A DNA stretch of 64,000 nt, from the NCBI RefSeq assembly GCF_900114875.1, contig NZ_FPKW01000014.1, positions 44,481 through 108,480 on the forward strand, in the 5' to 3' direction. The notes below the pieces were generated by a model. That model was not told the origin of the DNA. It worked only from the letters and a program-made list of their open reading frames with translations, and did no database searches. Below, piece after piece: positions 1 to 7,730 of the stretch (positions are counted from its first letter, which is position 1; each line of letters starts with the position of its first letter). A program made the position numbers and the translations under genes. This stretch comes from Chryseobacterium limigenitum. Its GTDB lineage: Bacteria > Bacteroidota > Bacteroidia > Flavobacteriales > Weeksellaceae.

Positions 1-321
1 GAAGTTATTACTGTTGATTTCAGTCAGTTGGATGCTAGTGTAGAGCATGTTGCATTGGTTTTAAACAGTTATAGAGGGCAGGATTTCGGAACAATTCCTT
101 TTGCGTCGATCAGAATTTACGAAGGAACTCCAACAAACGTCAGAGAAGTTTTCGCTAAATATGATATCGCTAATGATGCATCTTTCAAAGGTCACGTTGC
201 CATGGTAATGGGAGTTTTCTACAAGAGAAACGGAGAATGGAAATTCAATGCGATCGGAGATCCTACTGCAGACAGAAAATTAGAAGAAACGATTAAAACT
301 GTTCAGCAGAAATATTTGTAA
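1..321 (+). CDS. TerD-family (tellurium resistance) protein, C-terminal part
   Basis: The reading frame is open from the first base of the window, so the true start lies upstream. The last ~106 residues are visible. They carry the TerD/CABP-type pattern: a run reading VDFSQLDASVEHVALVLN, then FGTIPFASIRIYE and a late GEWKFNAIGDPT. TerD proteins are small cytoplasmic calcium-binding beta-sandwich proteins of the stress and tellurite-resistance Ter system. A terC gene follows 86 bp downstream in the same direction, which supports a ter cluster. Which TerD paralogue it is cannot be told from the fragment. Confidence 0.85.
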   Translation, partial: EVITVDFSQLDASVEHVALVLNSYRGQDFGTIPFASIRIYEGTPTNVREVFAKYDIANDASFKGHVAMVMGVFYKRNGEWKFNAIGDPTADRKLEETIKTVQQKYL

Positions 322-406
322 GGAATTCAGATCAATAAAATAAATAACGGGCAATAATTGTACATCATACAGTTATTGCTTTTATCATATAATAACACAT
401 ACTATA

Positions 407-1447
407 GTGGAACAACATCAAAGTATTTTAGAACTGCACCCTGGTTTGGTGTGGGGGTTTGCGATAACGGTTGTTATCATGTTACTTCTGGATTTAGGAG
501 TTTTCAACAAAAAAAGCCACGAAGTTTCTTCGAAAGAAGCGACGATCTGGTCAGTGGTGTGGATTTCATTATCAATGATCTTCTCAGGAGTGGTGTATTG
601 GGTTTACAATTCAGATTTAGGTCCGGGAAGTCACGCATTAGCAGTGGAAAAATTCACACAATATCAAGCAGCTTATTGGGTTGAAAAAGCTTTATCGGTA
701 GATAATTTATTTGTATTTATCCTTGTTTTTGGATTCTTCAAAGTTCCAAAGCATCTTCATCATAAAGTATTGTTTTGGGGTATTATCGGAGCATTGATAT
801 TCAGAGCGATATTCATTTTTGCGGGAGTTGGTCTTATCAATTTAACGTATTTACCTGAGATGACTATTTTTGGTAAAGCAGTTACTATCAATGTTGTAAT
901 GACCTTGTTCGGAATCTTCCTAATTTACGCAGGAATAAAATCCTGGGGTGGCGGAGATGACGGAGACGATGAAGATTTTGGCGATTCTGCAGGTGCAAAA
1001 TTGATCAAAAGCTTTTGGAAAGTTTCTGATAACTACGATAAAGACAAGTTCTTTACCGTTCAAAACGGAATCAAAATGGCAACACCTCTTTTGGTTGTAG
1101 TTGCTGTTATCGAGTTTACAGACGTTCTTTTCGCAGTAGATTCAATTCCTGCGATCTTTGCGATCTCGAATGACCCGTTTATCTTGTATACATCTAATAT
1201 TTTTGCAATTTTAGGTCTTAGATCATTGTATTTCCTGTTGGCAAATTTCATTCACATGTTCAGCAAATTGCCGTATGGTTTAGCAATTATCCTATCCTTC
1301 ATCGGAGTTAAAATGTTAATTGCACCGTGGATCCACATTTCATCACCAGTTTCGTTAGGAATTGTGGGTGGAGTATTGGTAATCTCGGTTCTTTTATCAA
1401 TCATATTCCCTGATAAAGACGAGGAAAAAGATAAAATTGAAGAATAG
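407..1447 (+). CDS. terC: TerC family integral membrane protein
   Basis: 346-residue polytopic membrane protein of the TerC family, which partners TerD-like proteins in tellurite and metal stress and in metal export. About eight hydrophobic segments are visible, the first near residues 14-34. The family's acidic membrane motif is present near residues 235-250 (VIEFTDVLFAVDSIPAIFAIS). An acidic loop rich in Gly, Asp and Glu lies near residues 180-195. The start is a GTG: the frame is closed by a stop at 341-343 and has no ATG before 407. It sits just downstream of the TerD-like gene and ends at a clear terminator. Confidence 0.9.
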   Translation: MEQHQSILELHPGLVWGFAITVVIMLLLDLGVFNKKSHEVSSKEATIWSVVWISLSMIFSGVVYWVYNSDLGPGSHALAVEKFTQYQAAYWVEKALSVDNLFVFILVFGFFKVPKHLHHKVLFWGIIGALIFRAIFIFAGVGLINLTYLPEMTIFGKAVTINVVMTLFGIFLIYAGIKSWGGGDDGDDEDFGDSAGAKLIKSFWKVSDNYDKDKFFTVQNGIKMATPLLVVVAVIEFTDVLFAVDSIPAIFAISNDPFILYTSNIFAILGLRSLYFLLANFIHMFSKLPYGLAIILSFIGVKMLIAPWIHISSPVSLGIVGGVLVISVLLSIIFPDKDEEKDKIEE

Positions 1448-1475
1448 ATTAATATCAATTATCATTAAAAATAGA

Positions 1476-1505
1476 AAGGCTTTACAAATTGTAGAGCCTT
1501 TTTTA
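1476..1505 (+). terminator. Intrinsic terminator after terC
   Basis: A hairpin with arms AAGGCTTTACAA and TTGTAGAGCCTT (one G-T pair) is followed by a T-rich run. It lies 29 bp after the terC stop. Confidence 0.8.
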
Positions 1506-1553
1506 TTTGAATAAAATTCACGATTCATTTGAAAAGCAAAATTGACAATTGAT

Positions 1554-2552
1554 TTACTTGTATTTCAGTAACTTGTTGATCTTTAGTCTCGTCTGCATCG
1601 AAACTTTATATGCCTCATCCCGAAGTTTCTGTATTTTTCCGACAGGTTGAAAGAAGACTTTACTTTCAAAAGGATTGAATGAAAGCATTTCGTTTTCGCA
1701 TGAACGAGGATCAAGCAGAGCTTTTTTTTCAATTTTTACTTCTCCGATTTTAATGAATGGTGAATTTTTCCATTCAATATTGAGCTTATTGATGGGTTGA
1801 TCCTCCAAATTATAACAAATTTGAATTAAAATATCCGCAACAAATTCGTGAGAAGTAAAATAACTTTCAACAGCATCTTTAGCCCTTAATTTCTTTCCGA
1901 AATTCTTATCAACAGACCTTGGACTCAACTTTATTTTGATCATATTTTCTCCCAATCGGTAAGCTCCCACAGAATGATAATCAAAAGAAAGGAAAAAATC
2001 ATTTTTATGAAGTAAAAGCTTAATGATATTCTTTAAAAAAGAGCCTGTAAAAGTAGACGGGATCACTTTCAGTATTTGTATCATTAATGAAAATGAGCTC
2101 CATTTTTTAATGAAAAACCGATTAACTGAAGTAAATAACTTCAAAAAAGTACTTACAGAATTAATAGGAAATAAAGGAAAATTCACCAAAGGAAAATTGG
2201 CAAGCAATTGACCGTTTTCGTCCTTTATCTTCACGGAAAATCCATAAGCAGGAATATCTTTTTTGCTATTTTTAACTTTTAAATGAGCATTGGAAAATCT
2301 TATCGTTAAATCAAATTTTTCCTTATCAAAAAACTGTTTCAGCTCATTGGGAATATTGGGATCAATCAAAAATTGTCCCTTTGCAACGGCGTAGGTTTTT
2401 GCATGAGCATTTCGGGTAGCATAATCAACATCGCTTACTGATGGAGACTGTTCAACAAAATCGGCAATGCTTTTTTTATTGATTTCGAGGAGTTCTTTTT
2501 CCTCGTCCGACAATTGGTCAAATTTCTTATTATATTTTAGTGGATCTGGCAT
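1554..2552 (-). CDS. Catalase-like heme protein
   Basis: 332 residues, shorter than true catalases (about 480 or more). The N-terminal third has RNAHAKTYAVAKGQF, which matches the distal-His segment of catalases (HAKG..G.F). TIRFSNAH...YGFSVKIKDENGQLLANFPLVNFPLFP matches the following core, including a candidate distal Asn. Near the C terminus come YHSVGAYRLGE, similar to the proximal heme-ligand region of catalase-related proteins, and SFNPFESKVFFQPVGKIQKLRDEAY, the usual end of the domain. The fold call is firm; peroxidase, catalase or fatty-acid hydroperoxide chemistry cannot be told apart. No signal peptide. Monocistronic, convergent with terC. Confidence 0.75.
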   Translation of the reverse strand: MPDPLKYNKKFDQLSDEEKELLEINKKSIADFVEQSPSVSDVDYATRNAHAKTYAVAKGQFLIDPNIPNELKQFFDKEKFDLTIRFSNAHLKVKNSKKDIPAYGFSVKIKDENGQLLANFPLVNFPLFPINSVSTFLKLFTSVNRFFIKKWSSFSLMIQILKVIPSTFTGSFLKNIIKLLLHKNDFFLSFDYHSVGAYRLGENMIKIKLSPRSVDKNFGKKLRAKDAVESYFTSHEFVADILIQICYNLEDQPINKLNIEWKNSPFIKIGEVKIEKKALLDPRSCENEMLSFNPFESKVFFQPVGKIQKLRDEAYKVSMQTRLKINKLLKYK

Positions 2553-2705
2553 TTAGTTTTAAAATTCAATTATAACGCCAACTTTCGAGATATACGTTAC
2601 GATAATATTAATCTTATTTGAATTTTTGGAGATGTGTAGAATTGAGGTAATTACGAGCTTCCAAAACTTCCATTCTCCAGCTTCAAACTTCCCGCTTCAA
2701 AATCT

Positions 2706-2713
2706 TATCTTTG
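2706..2713 (+). promoter_or_regulatory. -7 promoter element of the FKBP gene
   Basis: TATCTTTG matches the Bacteroidota -7 consensus TAnnTTTG and lies 14 bp before the start codon. No clear TTG -33 element is seen at the expected spacing. Confidence 0.5.
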
Positions 2714-2727
2714 TAAAAAATTAAATT

Positions 2728-3162
2728 ATGGGAGTAGCAGATTTATTATTTAAACGTAAAAAAGAATTAGCTGAGAAAAATCTTAATGATGGTAGGGAAT
2801 ATATGGCAGAATACGGTAAAAGAGAAAGCGTAGTGCAATTACCAAGCGGTTTGCAGTATGAGATCATTACCGAAGGAGACGGTGTAAAACCGGGTCCTAA
2901 ATCTATGGTTAAATGCCATTACCATGGAACTACAATTGGCGGAAAAGTTTTCGACAGCTCTGTAAAAAGAGGAACACCGGCTTCTTTCCCTTTGAATAAA
3001 GTAATTAAAGGTTGGACGGAAGCATTACAGCTAATGCCTGTAGGAAGCAAATGGAGATTGATTATTCCTCCACATTTGGCTTACGGAGAGCAGGAAGTAA
3101 GCAAAGAAATTGGGCCAAACAGTACACTTGTCTTCATTGTGGAATTGTTGGGAATTAAATAA
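2728..3162 (+). CDS. FKBP-type peptidyl-prolyl cis-trans isomerase
   Basis: 144 residues. A short charged N-terminal segment (residues 1-45) precedes one FKBP domain (about 50-144). Domain landmarks are VKCHYHGTTIGGKVFDSSVKRG, FPLNKVIKGWTEALQLMPVGSKW, IPPHLAYGE and the terminal STLVFIVELLGI strand. These cover the aromatic and Asp residues of the proline-binding pocket (Y, F, D, W, Y). There is no signal peptide, so it is probably cytoplasmic. It accelerates prolyl isomerisation during protein folding. It has its own TATCTTTG element upstream and a hairpin terminator after the stop, so it is likely transcribed alone. Confidence 0.93.
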   Translation: MGVADLLFKRKKELAEKNLNDGREYMAEYGKRESVVQLPSGLQYEIITEGDGVKPGPKSMVKCHYHGTTIGGKVFDSSVKRGTPASFPLNKVIKGWTEALQLMPVGSKWRLIIPPHLAYGEQEVSKEIGPNSTLVFIVELLGIK

Positions 3163-3183
3163 TTTTACCTTACATATAAATTA

Positions 3184-3216
3184 AAATTTACCTGATTTTC
3201 GGGTAAATTTTTTTAT
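3184..3216 (+). terminator. Intrinsic terminator after the FKBP gene
   Basis: Nine-base arms AAATTTACC and GGTAAATTT with a 9-nt loop are followed by a T run, 22 bp after the stop. Confidence 0.8.
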
Positions 3217-3287
3217 TTTGTTATATTCGTATTGGGTTAATCAAGCAAAGTTTAATTCTAGCTTGTAGGCAAGTAAAACAAACCTGG

Positions 3288-4238
3288 ATGAAAAAAATAT
3301 TTTACCTTTTCACTGTTTTTAGTTTAATAACTTCCTGTGTTTCCAAGAAAAACCAGGCAATAAAGCAGAATATTCTTACCTTGAAAGACAGCTATTGCAA
3401 GGCTCCTTTTCAATATAATTATTCCAATAAATTACCTTCATATAATTCAGACTCAATTTTATTGGCGAATAAAGACCTTAAGCCCATGTTTTCTGACCAG
3501 AGTATTTTGATTTTAAATGCGTTGGATAATCTGAATGAGGTGCATAAAATCATGGAACTTAAAAAAGATTCATCACTGGCTTCTCAGGTTAAAGTTTTAC
3601 AGCTTAAAACAAGGATTAATAGTAAAATAACCATTTCTTTAACCGAATTAGATGCGGTAGCCGCAGAATTCGACTGTGAAGGAGAACGTGTCGCTCAAAT
3701 TGGAAATTATGTTGATAATCTTAATGATTCTAAAAATAATAAACTGATTTTATATTCAATTGTCGCAGGAGCTGCCGCATCTATCGCAGGAGGAATTGTA
3801 AAAGATGATGCATGGAGCAGTGCAATTGACATTGGGGGTGGGGCTTTAGGAGCAGGTTTTGGTTTAGCAACATTAAATCCGAAAGGTAAAAAAGTTGAAT
3901 TTGTACACACGAGAAATCTTTTACGAGATATTTGGAAAGAAAAACTGGAGTCTCCGAATTTTCCGCCATTCATTTGGTATATGTATACTGAGAAAAAGTT
4001 TTCGAATAAAGAAACTCATTCTATTATTCAGAATATGAAGGAAAGATGGCTGCATTATCAGTTTGATGATAGTAAAACGGAAGCAGATCAGTCGGTTATT
4101 TTCAGTGATGGAGGTTATTACAGAGCTGATGATCTTCATAATCGGGCTGCAATGCTGAATCAAATGCAGTCGGCTACAAGAACGATCAATCAAAATATCA
4201 ATTACTTGCTGTTGGATTTGGATAAATTAATTCTTTAA
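3288..4238 (+). CDS. Hypothetical lipoprotein with Gly/Ala-rich hydrophobic segment
   Basis: 316 residues. The N terminus MKKIFYLFTVFSLITSC is a lipoprotein signal peptide with lipobox ITSC (Cys17), so the mature protein is probably tethered to a membrane. The middle (about residues 155-195) is rich in Gly and Ala (SIVAGAAASIAGGIV, IGGGALGAGFGLA) and could be a membrane hairpin or glycine zipper. The flanks are charged and probably helical. I do not recognise the family. The next gene, an Rrf2 regulator, has its own promoter, so a functional link is not implied. Confidence 0.7.
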   Translation: MKKIFYLFTVFSLITSCVSKKNQAIKQNILTLKDSYCKAPFQYNYSNKLPSYNSDSILLANKDLKPMFSDQSILILNALDNLNEVHKIMELKKDSSLASQVKVLQLKTRINSKITISLTELDAVAAEFDCEGERVAQIGNYVDNLNDSKNNKLILYSIVAGAAASIAGGIVKDDAWSSAIDIGGGALGAGFGLATLNPKGKKVEFVHTRNLLRDIWKEKLESPNFPPFIWYMYTEKKFSNKETHSIIQNMKERWLHYQFDDSKTEADQSVIFSDGGYYRADDLHNRAAMLNQMQSATRTINQNINYLLLDLDKLIL

Positions 4239-4250
4239 GAAAAATTTAAC

Positions 4251-4269
4251 TGTAATAAAATTTGTTACA
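4251..4269. promoter_or_regulatory. Inverted-repeat operator 1, upstream of the Rrf2 gene
   Basis: TGTAATAAAATTTGTTACA, with outer half-sites TGTAA and TTACA. The reverse complement of a site at 4733-4751 matches it at 18 of 19 positions. It overlaps the TTTG at 4261-4264 that sits at -33 spacing for the Rrf2 promoter, so binding would block transcription. Confidence 0.7.
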
Positions 4270-4291
4270 TTTGAAAATTTGTTTATCTTTG
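4261..4291 (+). promoter_or_regulatory. Promoter of the Rrf2 regulator gene
   Basis: TTTG at 4261-4264, a 19-bp spacer, then TATCTTTG at 4284-4291. This fits the Bacteroidota TTG/TAnnTTTG promoter. The start codon is 13 bp downstream. Confidence 0.65.
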
Positions 4292-4304
4292 CCATGTAAT
4301 TAAG

Positions 4305-4715
4305 ATGAACAATACAAGATTTGCTACGGCGATACATATTATGACCTTACTGGCCAAAAGCCCGCAGGAGTGGTTAACTTCTGAGTGGATGGCGGGTAGC
4401 ATCAATATAAATCCGGCGGTTGTTCGTAAAGAGATCAGCGTTCTTAGAGAAGCGGGTTTAATCACGAGCAGACAGGGCAAAGAGGGTGGAAGTCAGCTTT
4501 CAAAAGGTGCAGGTTCAATTACAATCTCTGAAATTTATTCAGCAGTAAAGAATTCTGAAGTGTTAGGAAAGAAGAACAATAACCCGAATCCCTTTTGCAG
4601 TGTCGGCCGAGAGATCAATAATCATCTGAATGATTTGTTTGTTGAAACAGATCAATTAGTAGTAAAGTTTTTAGGAAATAAGTCATTGAAAGAATTCACT
4701 GATCAGTTCGATTAA
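4305..4715 (+). CDS. Rrf2 family transcriptional regulator
   Basis: 136 residues with the Rrf2 winged-helix layout: FATAIHIMTLLAK at the N terminus, a helix-turn-helix around SEWMAGSININPAVVRKEISVLREAGLI (about residues 25-50), and a wing with GKEGGSQLSKG. Only one cysteine is present (in PNPFCSVGREI). It therefore lacks the three-Cys iron-sulfur site of IscR/NsrR and resembles the YwnA-like branch. Near-identical inverted repeats lie before this gene and before the downstream SDR gene, which points to autoregulation and control of the SDR and MBL-fold genes. Confidence 0.88.
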   Translation: MNNTRFATAIHIMTLLAKSPQEWLTSEWMAGSININPAVVRKEISVLREAGLITSRQGKEGGSQLSKGAGSITISEIYSAVKNSEVLGKKNNNPNPFCSVGREINNHLNDLFVETDQLVVKFLGNKSLKEFTDQFD

Positions 4716-4732
4716 AATTTTTTATCCATAAA

Positions 4733-4751
4733 TGTAACAAGTTTTATTACA
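4733..4751. promoter_or_regulatory. Inverted-repeat operator 2, upstream of the SDR gene
   Basis: TGTAACAAGTTTTATTACA, 20 bp before the SDR start codon. It is the reverse complement of operator 1 with one difference, and the match continues with TTT beyond the half-site. It is a likely binding site of the Rrf2 regulator encoded between the two operators. Confidence 0.7.
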
Positions 4752-4771
4752 ATTAATTTAAAATAAATATT

Positions 4772-5425
4772 ATGAAAAAAGTAGCAGTAATTGGTGCAAC
4801 AGGATTTGTAGGAACTCAAGTCGTAAACGAGTTAGCAAACAGAGGATATGCGGTAAAAGCTATCGTAAGAGATGCATCTAAAGTGGAGCAGAATGATAAA
4901 GTGTCTGCAAAAAGTATCGATGTAAATAACATAGATGAACTATCGGAAGCCTTAAAAGGAAGTGATGCGGTGATCAGCACATTCAATGCGGGTTGGACGA
5001 ATCCAAATCTTTATAACGATTTCCTTACAGGTTCTGAAAACATCGAAAAAGCAGTTGAAAAAGCGGGTGTTAAAAGATTTATTACAGTAGGCGGAGCTGG
5101 AAGTCTTTACATTGCGGATGGCGTTCAGATTGTAGACACTCCGGATTTTCCCGAGGCGTACAAACCTGGTGCGACAGCGGCAAGAGACTATTTAAATAAG
5201 ATCAAAGAAAACAGCACATTGGATTGGACATTCTTTAGCCCTGCTATTGAAATGAATCAGGCAAATGTAGGATCAAGAACGGGTAAATACAGAACTTCTT
5301 TAGAAACTCCTGTTTTGAATGAAGAGGGTAGAAGCATCCTTTCTGTAGAAGATGTTGCGGTAGTTTTGGTTGATGAATTAGAGCAAAATAACCATATTCG
5401 TGAACGTTTTACAGCTGCTTATTAA
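4772..5425 (+). CDS. NAD(P)-binding atypical SDR / NAD(P)H-flavin-reductase-like protein
   Basis: 217 residues with a Rossmann fold starting MKKVAVIGATGFVGTQVV (nucleotide-binding GATGFVG at about 8-14). Acidic residues follow strand 2, and there is a VISTFNAGWTNP segment. Late TSLETPVLNEEGRSILSVEDVAVVLVDELE is typical of atypical SDRs of the NmrA/BlvrB-like group. These reduce small substrates or act as redox sensors. Atypical SDRs of this kind are often found next to a regulator that controls them. An operator matching the one before the Rrf2 gene sits immediately upstream, and the MBL-fold gene follows after 14 bp, probably in the same operon. Confidence 0.85.
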   Translation: MKKVAVIGATGFVGTQVVNELANRGYAVKAIVRDASKVEQNDKVSAKSIDVNNIDELSEALKGSDAVISTFNAGWTNPNLYNDFLTGSENIEKAVEKAGVKRFITVGGAGSLYIADGVQIVDTPDFPEAYKPGATAARDYLNKIKENSTLDWTFFSPAIEMNQANVGSRTGKYRTSLETPVLNEEGRSILSVEDVAVVLVDELEQNNHIRERFTAAY

Positions 5426-5439
5426 TTAAAAAGATCATT

Positions 5440-6597
5440 ATGTTAGGAAAGAAATTATTATCATTAATAGTCTTATTGGGTTTTGTAAGCATTGTATTTG
5501 CGGGAAATTTGAAGATTAAAGTTTATAATCCGGGTTCGAAAGCGATTTTTCCGATCACTTCAACCATCATTTATGGAGATAAAGATGCAATTCTTATTGA
5601 TGCTCAGTTTCAAAAGCAATATGCTGAACAGCTTATCAAGGAAATAAAAGCGACTGGAAAGAATCTGAAAACAGTTTTTATTTCGCACAGCGATCCTGAT
5701 TTTTATTTCGGTTTGGATGTTATCAAAAAAGCTTTTCCAAATGTGAAAATAATTTCCACAGCACAGACTGCTTATCTTATTTCAGCTTCAAAAGATGATA
5801 AAATGGCAGTTTGGAAACCCCAATTGAAAGAAGATGCACCTTCAGAAATTATTGTTCCGGAAGCAGTAAACTCAATTCCTGATTTGGAAGGAAATAAAAT
5901 AGAGATCAAACAAAATGTTAATGATTCAGCGCATAGTTTTCTTTGGATTCCTTCTTTGAAAACGGTTGTCGGCGGAATTTCAGTTTCTGTAGATTCTCAC
6001 CTCTGGATGGCCGATACACAGAATCAAAAAGCTATTGACGAATGGATAGAGCAAATTGATGCCATGAAGGCATTAAATCCTACACAGGTTGTACCTTCTC
6101 ATTTTGCAAAACTGACTCTTTCTCCAAACTCGTTGGATTTTGTTAAAAATTATCTTGAAAACTATAAAAAAGCAGTCACAGAAAATAAAACTTCAGAATC
6201 TATTGTCAATTTTATGGTTAATAAATATCCAGGTCTTCCTGGAAAAGATGAATTGGCGATGGGAGCGAAAGTCTTCTTAGGAGAAATGAATTGGGATTTA
6301 AGATCACCTTATCCTGCCATCGGACGAAAAGTGGAAGTGAACTTTGGAACCGCTCAATTTGTTTTAGACTTTAAAGACAATAAAACCATGTCTTTTGTCG
6401 GAGCAGGTGGAATTTCGGATACGGTTGAATATACTGCAGTAGAAGTTTCTAAAAATGTTTTTATGGTCTATTGGAAGGAGCCTAAAATCGGTATGAATGT
6501 TGTGAATGTTCAGGATTATAATAAAAATATCATCTATTCAAATATTCTGAAAAAAGATGGTTCGTCAGAGCATCTTAAAGGAAGATTAAAAATGTAA
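5440..6597 (+). CDS. Metallo-beta-lactamase-fold hydrolase with altered metal motif, exported
   Basis: 385 residues with an N-terminal signal peptide (MLGKKLLSLIVLLGFVSIVFA), so probably periplasmic. The MBL core follows: YGDKDAILIDAQF, then ISHSDPDFYFGLDVI where the canonical HxHxDH motif would be. The first His and the first Asp of the motif are kept, but the second and third His positions are Asp and Phe. Later VVPSHF supplies another His. Metal loading may therefore differ from classical MBL enzymes. The C-terminal ~100 residues form an extra domain. It lies 14 bp after the SDR gene and is probably co-regulated by the Rrf2 protein. Confidence 0.8.
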   Translation: MLGKKLLSLIVLLGFVSIVFAGNLKIKVYNPGSKAIFPITSTIIYGDKDAILIDAQFQKQYAEQLIKEIKATGKNLKTVFISHSDPDFYFGLDVIKKAFPNVKIISTAQTAYLISASKDDKMAVWKPQLKEDAPSEIIVPEAVNSIPDLEGNKIEIKQNVNDSAHSFLWIPSLKTVVGGISVSVDSHLWMADTQNQKAIDEWIEQIDAMKALNPTQVVPSHFAKLTLSPNSLDFVKNYLENYKKAVTENKTSESIVNFMVNKYPGLPGKDELAMGAKVFLGEMNWDLRSPYPAIGRKVEVNFGTAQFVLDFKDNKTMSFVGAGGISDTVEYTAVEVSKNVFMVYWKEPKIGMNVVNVQDYNKNIIYSNILKKDGSSEHLKGRLKM

Positions 6598-6840
6598 ATG
6601 ATGAATGGATTTAGTCCAATTCAGCATCTACACTACAATAGCAAAAAAGCCTTACAAATTATTACTATCTTATAATGTATCTGGAAAAGCCCGTTGAATG
6701 GAACTTTAGTTGTTGCCAATATTAAAAATTTGTTCTCCTTAATTGTTGTTGCAATTTTTTTAACCATTATTATTGTATTTTTAATCAAATTAAAAATACA
6801 ATAATAGAATAGCGAATTTCGAAAAACCACCGAAGGTTTA
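6598..6840. other. Intergenic segment with a 17-bp perfect hairpin
   Basis: No convincing gene. An inverted repeat occupies 6768-6806, with 17-base AT-rich arms at 6768-6784 and 6790-6806 around the loop TCAAA. It marks the left border of the accessory block that begins with the first attC-like repeat. It could end transcription of the MBL-fold operon. Confidence 0.5.
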
Positions 6841-6989
6841 GTTCAACACAGGTTTTGCGTTGGCGGACTGATTGCAAAATTCAACGGTAGTTTTTCAAAT
6901 GAAATTTAGTAATAAATTCAGCTTTTGTGCTTCCCTGCCTACGGGCAGGGTTTCCCTCCCGAGTGCAAGGCTCCGAAATGTTAGCAGCA
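6841..6989 (+). repeat. attC-like repeat 1 (cassette boundary)
   Basis: Begins GTTCAACACAGGTTTTGCGT and ends AAATGTTAGCAGC. It aligns closely with repeat 3 at 9701-9841 and more distantly with repeat 2 at 8391-8545. The shared core is TCAACGGTAGTTTTTCAA (6881-6898), followed by TTTAGTAATAA and TGTGCTTC. The outer ends resemble integron recombination-site halves, RYYYAAC (here GTTCAAC) and GTTAGC. A small hairpin CCCTGCC-TAC-GGGCAGG is inserted near 6933-6950. The next gene starts ~11 bp after the repeat. Confidence 0.6.
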
Positions 6990-6999
6990 ACCCTATTTG

Positions 7000-7596
7000 A
7001 TGATACAGACCAAAAATATGATAGACCAAAACATAATCAATTCTATAAAACTTCTAACCAGCTTCACGGACGAAGAGCTGGGAATAGTAATGAAATACTT
7101 TGTGCCCAAAAACATAAAAAAGAAGACCATACTTTTGGAAGCAGGCATTACGGCAAAGGAAATTTACTTTGTTATCAGCGGTTGTATTCGTCTATTTTAT
7201 ACAAAAGACGGGAAGGATATTTCTGCTTATTTTTTTACCGAAAAAATGTTTGCTGGTGCTTATGACAGTTTCATTTCTAAAAAACCAAGCAGACATTCAA
7301 TTGAAACATTGGAAGACTGCCAAATACTTACTATTTCGGATAAAGCCTCACAGGAGCTTTATACTGAATTACCAAAAATGAATGAGTTTGTTAGAAAAGT
7401 TTTAGAAGAGCGCTTTGTTTCATTACACGAATTATACACTTCACAAATTTTAGACACACCAGAAGAAAGATATGTAAATCTCTTGAATAATAGACCCGAT
7501 CTGATAAACAGAATACCACAACATCAAATTGCTACATTTCTAGGAATTACACCTGTCTCATTAAGCAGGATTAGAAATAGGATTTTAAAGAAGTAG
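7000..7596 (+). CDS. Crp/Fnr family transcriptional regulator
   Basis: About 198 residues. An N-terminal cyclic-nucleotide-binding-type beta-barrel (KKKTILLEAGITAKEIYFVISGCIRLFYTKDGKDISAYFFTE, about residues 35-80) is followed by a long dimer helix and a C-terminal winged HTH (IPQHQIATFLGITPVSLSRIRNRILKK, about 170-198). This is the architecture common in Flavobacteriia, where the ligand is mostly unknown; no Fnr-type cysteine cluster is seen. The start could be ATG at 7000 or 7018. It is the first gene after attC-like repeat 1, so it is probably cassette cargo. Confidence 0.85.
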   Translation: MIQTKNMIDQNIINSIKLLTSFTDEELGIVMKYFVPKNIKKKTILLEAGITAKEIYFVISGCIRLFYTKDGKDISAYFFTEKMFAGAYDSFISKKPSRHSIETLEDCQILTISDKASQELYTELPKMNEFVRKVLEERFVSLHELYTSQILDTPEERYVNLLNNRPDLINRIPQHQIATFLGITPVSLSRIRNRILKK

Positions 7597-7730
7597 TATT
7601 TTTAATTCTTATCTTTTGTTATCGTTTTGATTGTTAAGGTAGTTTTATTTTTGTTCCATCAATTAATAATTGAAAAAATGAAAATGGAACGAAGGAAATT
7701 TATTACTAACAAACTATAAGATTTACAATT

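Noticed and set aside
358..684. Plus-strand ORF overlapping the start of terC in another frame
   Set aside because: It lies in a shifted frame over terC, is rich in Arg and Ser as expected of a shadow, and terC has strong family motifs.
6633..6830. Minus-strand ORF of 65 codons before the cassette block
   Set aside because: Low-complexity AT-rich composition, overlaps a strong hairpin, and no recognisable protein pattern.
7678..7719. 13-codon ORF starting MKMERRKFITNKL between the Crp/Fnr and membrane-protein genes
   Set aside because: It resembles the start of a twin-arginine signal, but it is far too short and nothing follows in any frame; treated as chance or a relic.
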